From positions 1-64,000 of the IMG/VR virus record IMGVR_UViG_3300046782_000291: a stretch of 64,000 nt of DNA; one strand, written 5' to 3'. The position numbers and the translations under genes are program-made. The stretch is from a virus. The notes under the pieces were generated by a model. It saw only the letters and a program-made list of their open reading frames with translations. It searched no databases and had not been told where the DNA came from. Shown piece by piece: positions 7,969 through 14,037 of the stretch (positions within the stretch are counted from its first letter, which is position 1; every line of letters begins with the position of its first letter).

Positions 7969-10550
7969 GGCACGTTCGCGGCGCATCCAATCCCGAGGGT
8001 ATCAATCAGTACACCGCTGGCGGCTCGGCACGCTTCGACGGGAAGTCAGCGGATGGGAAGGTCGAAGGCAGTATGGACGTGAAGATTGTGGACCCGCATT
8101 CCAACGCCCACAAGGTCACGGACACCACGAAGACGGGTAAGCGGGTCCGGATGTACGAGGGTGGGAACATCCATATCCCCACGGCCACGGTCCAGAACGC
8201 GCGTGGTACGACATTCGAGGCGTATCACCATACGCTCAGTCCGCTCAAGGGTGCCCAGATGCAGACAGAACTTCGCACGCTCCACTTCCGGACGAACGGT
8301 GCGCCCCTCCGGACCATCACCCACGAAGGTCGTGAGCACCTCGTCATCCCATGCGTGGCGTTGCGCGAGGGCGTGATTCACGCCGTCAACGCGGATGTGC
8401 CTGAGTTCGTCTCTGCGAAACGACTGGCCGCAGCCGCGTCCACCTGGAATGGACGCCCACTCGTCATCGGCCACCCGGTTCGCAATGGCCGCCAGATCAG
8501 TGCGAATGAGCCGGAGGTGCTGGCCGCGCAAGGCTTCGGCGTGATCTACGCGTCAGCGATGAACGGCGAGAATCTGGGAATGGAAGCCTGGGTGGATGTC
8601 ACCAAGCTGGAAGCCCTCGGGCAACACGGTCTCCTGGCGGACCTTCGCGCAGGGAAGACGACGGAACTGAGCGTGGGCGCGTTCGTCAAGACGCTGGCGC
8701 GGCAAGGCATTCATCGAGGCAAGCGATACCTGGCGGAGTGGACCGACATCGTTGGGGACCACCTCGCGTTCCTTCCGAATGCGAAGGGCGCATGCAGTAT
8801 CGAGATGGGCTGTGGAACCCATCGGATGGCGGAAGCCGCAGAGGAAGAACTGCGTGGCGCTTCGAATCCCGAGGGTATCAATCAGTACACGGGTGGCGGT
8901 GGATCCAAGGACTCCAAGGACTCCAAGGACTCTAGGAAAGGGCCACACGCTGTCGGCTCCAAAGTCAAAGGGTCGATGGTAGGTCACATCCGATATGGAA
9001 TGACTGGCACCGTCAAAGAGCCTCTCAAGAATGACCACTACAGGGTAGACTTCGGACATTCAGGCGGAGCCGAACTTATCCATAAGTCACAGATTCGTGG
9101 AGCAGAAGGACAATCCATGACCAAGTCACATCGTGCCGCCCGCGACATCCCACAGTCCCAACGTGACAAACTCAAAGATTCAGACTTTGCCGGGCCAGGC
9201 ACCTCGTTTCCCATTGTGAAGCCGGCAGACGTGTCCGCTGCCGCCCATCTCATTGGGAAGGCGAAGAACCCAGACGCGGTCAAGGCGCGCATCATCGCGA
9301 TTGCCCAGCGCAAAGGGAAGTCATTCACGGACAAGTTGCCCGAGGCGTGGGTCAAGGCCGCAGCCGCGTTCGACACGCCAGCCCAAGCCGCAAGCGAAGA
9401 AGCCGCTGAGCTCATCACGTATCAGACGATGCGCGATCTGATGGACGCCGTGGGCAAGCAGTGGGACAGCGCCTCGGGGCTGGTCGATGACCTCGTCGCA
9501 GCGGAGCAAGAAGACGCGGCCACCGAGACGCCTGCGGAAGAAGAAGCCGAGGAGGAGACTGAGTGCTCCCAGATGGAGTCACTGGCGGTCCTCTGTGGGT
9601 CGATGGCCGCTGCGCTGATGCAAGTCCAGAGTCTCTGTTGGAAGGAACTGGCGCCAGACCCGGCCTACCCTCCGCGCTACATGGAAGAGGGTGGTGAGCC
9701 GAAGACGCTGGTTGGGAAGACCATCAGCAAGAACACGATGAAGTCCATCCAGGGAATGCACGATGCCGCCCACGCGGCCCACGACCATTCCACCGCCCTC
9801 GGTGCGCAGTGCAATGGGATGCGGCTCATGGCGGCTGCGAAGATGGAAGACTGTCCTACCTGCGATGGCTCGGGCGAGGTCGATGGGAACCCGTGCGAGA
9901 CATGCGAGGGCGAGGGCGAAGTGCCGATCAAGGCGGCAGAGGCGAACGACAATCACGATGGGGCGGTTCCCATCATTGAAGAAGGAGATACGTACATGAC
10001 GAAGGACGAGAGGAACGCAACCATCAAAGCCCTTGCCGCGTGCGATTGCAGCGGATTCAAGGGTGACGCTGCAACGCTGGAGACGCTGACCGATGCGCGG
10101 TTGGAAGCCCTCCAGGCCGCAACCAAGCAGCGCGAAGACGCGGTGAAGACGGCGGAGACCGCGACCAAGGAAGCCACCGATCTCAAGGCAGCGGCAGCGG
10201 CAGTGAAGCCGGTGGAGCCCAAGGTCCTGACGGTCGAAGAGTTCATGGCCGTGGCGCCAGCTGAACTCAAGACCCTCATCGAGACGAAGAAGGCGGAAGA
10301 CGCGACGGCCACGGCCACGTTGGTCGCCCAGCTCAAGACGGCGCAGACCGCGTACACCGAGGACGAACTGAAAGCCCTCGACCTGGTGCACCTGCGCAAG
10401 CTGGCGTCCATCGCGAAGATCGATGCGCCGGCACCGGTCTTCACTGGCCTGAGCTTCCCGCGTGCGGCGGCACCGCCCGTCGATCATACCATCCCGCCTG
10501 ATCCCTACGCACCTGGGCTCAAGGCACTGGCGGAGCAGCGCAAGCACTAA
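7965..10550 (+). CDS. DUF2213-type prohead protease fused to scaffold-like region
   Basis: An 861-residue mosaic. ATG 7965 has GGAAGGG eight bases upstream and overlaps the MuF stop. Order of parts: a GASNPEGINQYT module at residue 6; a DUF2213-type domain (about 105-290) with VIPCVALREGVIHAVNADVPEF, WNGRPLVIGHP, TTELSVGAFV and DIVGDHLAFLPNAKGACSIEMGCG; a second GASNPEGINQYT module at about 298 followed by a triple KDS repeat; an SDFAGPGTSFPI...LPEAW segment; a predicted coiled coil; a CPTCDGSGEVDGNPCETCEGEGEV double CxxC zinc motif like DnaJ; and an alanine-rich coiled C-terminus. The last part also has its own start (9996). Expected role: maturation protease and scaffold for the capsid. Confidence 0.82.
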   Translation: MRHVRGASNPEGINQYTAGGSARFDGKSADGKVEGSMDVKIVDPHSNAHKVTDTTKTGKRVRMYEGGNIHIPTATVQNARGTTFEAYHHTLSPLKGAQMQTELRTLHFRTNGAPLRTITHEGREHLVIPCVALREGVIHAVNADVPEFVSAKRLAAAASTWNGRPLVIGHPVRNGRQISANEPEVLAAQGFGVIYASAMNGENLGMEAWVDVTKLEALGQHGLLADLRAGKTTELSVGAFVKTLARQGIHRGKRYLAEWTDIVGDHLAFLPNAKGACSIEMGCGTHRMAEAAEEELRGASNPEGINQYTGGGGSKDSKDSKDSRKGPHAVGSKVKGSMVGHIRYGMTGTVKEPLKNDHYRVDFGHSGGAELIHKSQIRGAEGQSMTKSHRAARDIPQSQRDKLKDSDFAGPGTSFPIVKPADVSAAAHLIGKAKNPDAVKARIIAIAQRKGKSFTDKLPEAWVKAAAAFDTPAQAASEEAAELITYQTMRDLMDAVGKQWDSASGLVDDLVAAEQEDAATETPAEEEAEEETECSQMESLAVLCGSMAAALMQVQSLCWKELAPDPAYPPRYMEEGGEPKTLVGKTISKNTMKSIQGMHDAAHAAHDHSTALGAQCNGMRLMAAAKMEDCPTCDGSGEVDGNPCETCEGEGEVPIKAAEANDNHDGAVPIIEEGDTYMTKDERNATIKALAACDCSGFKGDAATLETLTDARLEALQAATKQREDAVKTAETATKEATDLKAAAAAVKPVEPKVLTVEEFMAVAPAELKTLIETKKAEDATATATLVAQLKTAQTAYTEDELKALDLVHLRKLASIAKIDAPAPVFTGLSFPRAAAPPVDHTIPPDPYAPGLKALAEQRKH
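9106..9119 (+). promoter_or_regulatory. Candidate internal translation start in protease gene
   Basis: AAGGA (9106-9110) lies six bases before an in-frame ATG at 9117. That ATG would start a protein at MTKSHRAARDIPQS, exactly where the second NQYT module ends and the FAGPGTSFPI segment begins. It is weaker than the site at 9996 and could be chance. Confidence 0.35.
9996..10550 (+). CDS. Internal in-frame product: scaffold-like protein
   Basis: Inside the protease gene, AAGGAGAT (9982-9989) precedes an in-frame ATG at 9996 at ideal spacing. It would yield the last 184 residues as a separate protein: MTKDERNATIKAL, then a long Ala/Lys/Glu-rich coiled coil (about 30-80), ending in a proline-rich tail. 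This mirrors lambda, where scaffold Nu3 is the C-terminal in-frame part of protease C, and suits a gene lying directly before the decoration and capsid genes. The Shine-Dalgarno is one of the strongest in the window. Evidence for the start is direct; the scaffold role is inferred. Confidence 0.65.
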   Translation: MTKDERNATIKALAACDCSGFKGDAATLETLTDARLEALQAATKQREDAVKTAETATKEATDLKAAAAAVKPVEPKVLTVEEFMAVAPAELKTLIETKKAEDATATATLVAQLKTAQTAYTEDELKALDLVHLRKLASIAKIDAPAPVFTGLSFPRAAAPPVDHTIPPDPYAPGLKALAEQRKH

Positions 10551-10608
10551 CTGACGGACCGAGCATTCCCGTCTTTCACCGAAGTCGATCAACAGAGGAG
10601 TAGGAACT

Positions 10609-11043
10609 ATGGCAATCACGAGGCTCGATCCTAACAAGATCCACCTCGGTGGAGGCAAGGTCGATATCAACGACCTTGCGGCTTCCGAGGCGATCACGCC
10701 CGGTCATCTCATCGACCGGTTCAACAACGCGGGAATCATCCGGTTCCGCAAGCACAACACGGCGTCAGTTGTCACCGCACCCATCTTCGCGGAAGGCCAC
10801 TTCATGGCCAACAAGGGCGTGGATGACGCCTACGCAGTGAACGATCTCGTGGAGGCGTTTGTCGGCCAGTCCGGCACCTACGTCTGGGCATTCATCAACA
10901 GCGGTCAGACCGTGGTCGCTGGCAACAAGCTGGAGTCGGCGGGTGACGGCACCCTCAAGGTCGGAACCACTGCTCCCATCGCATCGGCGCTGGAGAACAA
11001 GACCGCCTCTGCTCTCACTCGGGTTCGCGTGGAGGTGCTCTAA
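10609..11043 (+). CDS. Head decoration-like protein
   Basis: A 144-residue beta-rich protein directly before the major capsid gene, with an AGAGGAGTAGG Shine-Dalgarno. The sequence (DLAASEAITPGHLIDR, then short strands with SGQTVVAGNKLESAGDGTLKVG) has the look of small capsid-stabilising proteins found at this position. The stop TAA overlaps the capsid ATG (TAATG). Assignment rests mainly on position, size and composition; I recognise no diagnostic motif. Confidence 0.6.
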   Translation: MAITRLDPNKIHLGGGKVDINDLAASEAITPGHLIDRFNNAGIIRFRKHNTASVVTAPIFAEGHFMANKGVDDAYAVNDLVEAFVGQSGTYVWAFINSGQTVVAGNKLESAGDGTLKVGTTAPIASALENKTASALTRVRVEVL

Positions 11044-12122
11044 TGGAGATCCGCTACTTGATGGAAGGTGGAGCAGCGAAGTCTCCTCTGGGCGACCTGG
11101 TGGGACGGGCGCTGGCGGAGACGGGTGGATGGTCGGTGCCAGCCATGCGAGCACCGGGCATCCGATTGCTGGAACAGGCCCAGAACGACCCACTGTTCCG
11201 GGCGCTGGCCCCGTTGCAGGAGAAGGCGCAGGTTCTGATTGACCAGGAAGTCGTCCAGGTCGGTCTCCAGCGTCTGACTATCGTCAAGGAGATCATGGCC
11301 GCTGGCCTGACCTACAACTTGACGGACCCGCTCAGCGTGACCCAGCTGGAGTGGTACAGTTCGAACAAGGTGGGAGCGGCTCAGCGGACCATGAACCCCA
11401 ACGCACGGGGTGAGAACAAGATGGTCTCGATGCTCCCCTCGCGTCTGCCGGTCTACTTGACCACGGACACGTTCGAACTGGACATCAGGACGCTCAAGAT
11501 GTCACAGCGGGTGGGCATGCCGCTGGACGTCACGCTCGCGGGTCAGTGCACTCGGTCGGTCAACGAGGCCATCGAGGACGCTATGATCTACGGCGCGACC
11601 ACCCTCGATGGACAGCAGCTGTACGACTCCGGGTATACCGCCTACGGTCTACTCACTGCGCCGAACGCGAATGTGCAGACACTGACGGCGGCAGCGTGGA
11701 ACGGCACGACGCCCAACGGCGCCACGGTCTTCAACGAGACCGAGGCGATGATTGGGAAGCTTCAGGGTGACTTGAAGTTCGGACCGTACCACATGTTCAC
11801 GGGAACGACCGTTGGCAACGTGCTGGACGGCGACTACAACACCGTGAACAACGCGCAGGGGCTGACGACTCGCGACCGACTGCTGCGCATTCCTACGCTC
11901 CAGGGCGTGTCGTCGGCGGACATGATGCCAGCGAACAAGGTGGTCCTCGTCCAGATGACGAAGGACGTGGTGGACATCGTCGTGGGCCAGCCGCCCACCG
12001 CGATTCCGTGGACCTCGCTCAATGGGTTCACCATCTACAACCTGATCATGGCCATCATGATCCCGCGCGTCCGCGCTGACTTCAGCGGCAACAGCGGCAT
12101 CTGCGTCGGCACCCTGGTCTAG
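11043..12122 (+). CDS. Major capsid protein (HK97-fold type)
   Basis: A 359-residue protein at the major capsid position, translationally coupled to the gene before it. The N-terminal helical part is followed by the TYNLTDPLSVTQLEWY strand region, a central P-domain-like segment with NEAIEDAMIYGATTLDG, and a C-terminal stretch (IPWTSLNGFTIYNLIMAIMIPRVRADFSGNSGICVGTLV) typical of HK97-fold capsids that share an encapsulin-like end. It forms the hexamers and pentamers of the shell. No long N-terminal delta domain is fused, consistent with a separate or nested scaffold (see 9996). Confidence 0.88.
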   Translation: MEIRYLMEGGAAKSPLGDLVGRALAETGGWSVPAMRAPGIRLLEQAQNDPLFRALAPLQEKAQVLIDQEVVQVGLQRLTIVKEIMAAGLTYNLTDPLSVTQLEWYSSNKVGAAQRTMNPNARGENKMVSMLPSRLPVYLTTDTFELDIRTLKMSQRVGMPLDVTLAGQCTRSVNEAIEDAMIYGATTLDGQQLYDSGYTAYGLLTAPNANVQTLTAAAWNGTTPNGATVFNETEAMIGKLQGDLKFGPYHMFTGTTVGNVLDGDYNTVNNAQGLTTRDRLLRIPTLQGVSSADMMPANKVVLVQMTKDVVDIVVGQPPTAIPWTSLNGFTIYNLIMAIMIPRVRADFSGNSGICVGTLV

Positions 12123-12153
12123 TTCCAGGCGTCGATGCGTCAGTCACTCGGGA

Positions 12154-12176
12154 GCGAGGTTCATGGGGAGCCTCGC
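12154..12176 (+). ncRNA. Hairpin with ATGGG loop, copy 1
   Basis: A 9-bp stem (GCGAGGTTC 12154-12162 with GAGCCTCGC 12168-12176, one T-G wobble) closing the 5-nt loop ATGGG. It lies between the capsid stop and the ribosome-binding site of the next gene. A second hairpin with the same loop and compensatory stem changes sits at 12546. No T-tract follows, so it is not an obvious terminator. Confidence 0.65.
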
Positions 12177-12196
12177 AACCACTGGAGGATAGTAGC

Positions 12197-12532
12197 ATGG
12201 CAGACAAACGCGACGAGAAGGATGAGAAGAACGGCAGCAAGAGGGAAGCCAAGGAAGCCCCACTGGAAGACCTCGTCATTGTGGGACAGCCTGGCGACCT
12301 CTTCAACGTTCGGTCGGACAAGGGTGGGCTGGGTTCGGGCGGAGTGCTGACCATCGGCGGGATGCCGGTCAAGACCACGCGGTGGGACGACAAGCACATC
12401 CGGGGAACGCTGCCGAAGGATGCGGAGGGTGCGATCCTGGTCGATGGTGTCAATCGTGGGGTCTATCCCACGCCACCGCCGCCAGACCAGACCGCGACGG
12501 CAACGGCGAAGACGCCGGTTCACAAGAGCTAG
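12197..12532 (+). CDS. Small head-region protein, unknown
   Basis: A 111-residue protein between capsid and connector genes, with GGAGG nine bases before ATG 12197. A charged, lysine/glutamate-rich N-terminal 25 residues is followed by a compact beta-type core (LVIVGQPGDLFNVRSDKGG...VLTIGGMPVKTTRWDDKHIRGTLP) and a proline-rich tail. The core reads like a small beta-barrel (KOW/SH3-like) but I cannot assign it. It is flanked on both sides by the paired ATGGG-loop hairpins. Confidence 0.7.
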   Translation: MADKRDEKDEKNGSKREAKEAPLEDLVIVGQPGDLFNVRSDKGGLGSGGVLTIGGMPVKTTRWDDKHIRGTLPKDAEGAILVDGVNRGVYPTPPPPDQTATATAKTPVHKS

Positions 12533-12545
12533 CACGACGAGGGTG

Positions 12546-12570
12546 AGCGGGGTTCATGGGGAACCCCGCT
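12546..12570 (+). ncRNA. Hairpin with ATGGG loop, copy 2
   Basis: A perfect 10-bp stem (AGCGGGGTTC 12546-12555 with GAACCCCGCT 12561-12570) closing the loop ATGGG. Compared with copy 1 at 12154 the stem bases differ on both sides in a compensating way while the loop and adjacent TTC/G pairs are kept. It again lies between a stop codon and the Shine-Dalgarno of the following small gene. Confidence 0.65.
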
Positions 12571-12586
12571 TCAATCGAGGCGTCCC

Positions 12587-12793
12587 ATGGATGAGAAGAA
12601 GTTGCGAGAGTGGTCACCACGCCAGGTGTTTGTCCCTCGGGAGTCCAGAGACCTCCAGACAGGAACGTCGCAGTTTGCCACCAGCGACAAGCATTTGTAC
12701 GAACGTGGGAAGGACGGCGTCATCCGGTCGATGCACAGTAAAATCCGCAGCAAGAAGGAACGCGTCAAGCAACGACGGGCGAAGAGGAACTAA
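12587..12793 (+). CDS. Small basic protein, unknown
   Basis: A 68-residue, strongly basic protein (C-terminus KIRSKKERVKQRRAKRN). GAGG lies six bases before ATG 12587. The stop overlaps the next start (TAATG). The central part, VPRESRDLQTGTSQFATSDKHLYERGKDG, matches nothing I know. Because of position it may be a head-completion accessory; the basic tail could bind DNA. Confidence 0.65.
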   Translation: MDEKKLREWSPRQVFVPRESRDLQTGTSQFATSDKHLYERGKDGVIRSMHSKIRSKKERVKQRRAKRN

Positions 12794-13569
12794 TGGCCAC
12801 TGTCATTGAGACTCCCGGCGCATACAACGCGAACAGCTATGAGTCTGCGGCGGAAGCCACTCAGTATTTCGATGAGCGGTTGCCACTCAATCCGCCGTGG
12901 CCCACTGATCCAAATACTCAGGCGCAGGCGCTCATCATGGCCACGCGCACGTTGGACTCGTATTCTCGACCGTACACCTACAAGACCGTCATCAATGGCG
13001 TTCTGTACGACGTGACGCGTCAGAAGTGGACGGGAGCACCCGCCACCGCCACCCAGGCGCTGGCGTGGCCGCGCATCGGAATGTACGACGGGAACGGGTA
13101 TCCACTCGATGTGGCCGTTGTGGGCATTACCGCGACGACTCCGACCATCATCCAGACGGGTACACCCCATCGACTCTCGACAGGGAAGACGGTGTTCCTG
13201 TTCAACACGAACAGTCTCCCGAACATCGATGGGGCGTATGTCGTGACGGTCATCACGTCCACGACCTTCTCCATTCCCACCACGGTCCTCACAGCGGGCA
13301 ATCAGGGCACGGCCACCGTGATTCCCAAAGAGCTCAAGTGGGCCACCTCGGAGTTCGCTGGGCAGTTGATCGGGGAAGACCGGACGCTGGACAGCGATAT
13401 CGCGAGACAGAAACTGACGGCACTGCGCGCTGGGTCGGTGGCGCTGAGCTTTGGCGATGGGGTGACGGCTCAAGTCATTCCTGACGCGGTCACCACGCTC
13501 TTGGTACCCTCGTGGTTGACCACCGAGGTCGTGGAAGGCGCTGTCTCGGCAGAGTGGACGGTGGTGTAG
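12793..13569 (+). CDS. Head-tail connector (gp6/adaptor type) with inserted beta domain
   Basis: A 258-residue protein. The split helical core (NSYESAAEATQYFDERLP...QAQALIMATRTLDSYSR and, at the end, KWATSEFAGQLIGEDRTLDSDI...) matches the DnaT-like/gp6-type adaptor that docks onto the portal. The two halves are separated by an inserted beta domain at about residues 108-180 (TPTIIQTGTPHRLSTGKTVFL...IDGAYVVTVITSTTFSIP), a module found in several phage tail and fibre proteins. It overlaps the preceding gene as TAATG and is followed after one base by the closure protein. Confidence 0.7.
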   Translation: MATVIETPGAYNANSYESAAEATQYFDERLPLNPPWPTDPNTQAQALIMATRTLDSYSRPYTYKTVINGVLYDVTRQKWTGAPATATQALAWPRIGMYDGNGYPLDVAVVGITATTPTIIQTGTPHRLSTGKTVFLFNTNSLPNIDGAYVVTVITSTTFSIPTTVLTAGNQGTATVIPKELKWATSEFAGQLIGEDRTLDSDIARQKLTALRAGSVALSFGDGVTAQVIPDAVTTLLVPSWLTTEVVEGAVSAEWTVV

Positions 13570-13570
13570 G

Positions 13571-14035
13571 ATGGGATGGGATGCGGTTGTCAAGAGTGGC
13601 GTCAAGCTTGCGGATAGCATCACCCAGACACTCCAGCCGTATGTCACTTACTCCGCGTGGATTGGCCAGGATGTCTTTGGAAATCCGCGCTACACCGCTG
13701 CCGTTCGACATCGGGCGCTGGTGGACACGACGGTGCGCAAGCGACGACTCCCGAGTGGGCAGGAAGTTAGCGTGCGCGCTCGGGTCTCCTTCTTCCGCCC
13801 AATGCCGAGCACCGTGGCTCCCACGGTCTTCACGCCTGCGTTCGCGCCCACCGCGTTTGCGCACTCCGCCTTTGCGACGGGTGCTGCCATCGAGATCAAT
13901 CGGGTCAATCCCATTGACCCTCGTGACTTGATTATTCTGCCGGATGGGACGACAGGCCCCATCGTGGACAGCGAGGGGCTGGTCAATCCATCGACCAATC
14001 GGCCCTACTTCTCAGAACTCTGGGTGGGAGTCTAA
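13571..14035 (+). CDS. Head-closure (stopper) protein
   Basis: A 154-residue protein. The layout, LPSGQEVSVRARVSFF, then PIDPRDLIILPDGTTGPIV and a final YFSELWVGV, is that of small beta-barrel head-closure/stopper proteins (SPP1 gp16, HK97 gp7-like). A short Ala/Phe/Thr-rich low-complexity stretch (about 80-105: VFTPAFAPTAFAHSAFATGA) interrupts the barrel and is unusual. The gene lies one base after the connector and before the fibre-like gene. Confidence 0.68.
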   Translation: MGWDAVVKSGVKLADSITQTLQPYVTYSAWIGQDVFGNPRYTAAVRHRALVDTTVRKRRLPSGQEVSVRARVSFFRPMPSTVAPTVFTPAFAPTAFAHSAFATGAAIEINRVNPIDPRDLIILPDGTTGPIVDSEGLVNPSTNRPYFSELWVGV

Positions 14036-14037
14036 CG

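Noticed and set aside
12154-12570. Intrinsic terminators after the capsid gene
   Set aside because: No T-run follows either hairpin, and the operon must continue into connector genes.
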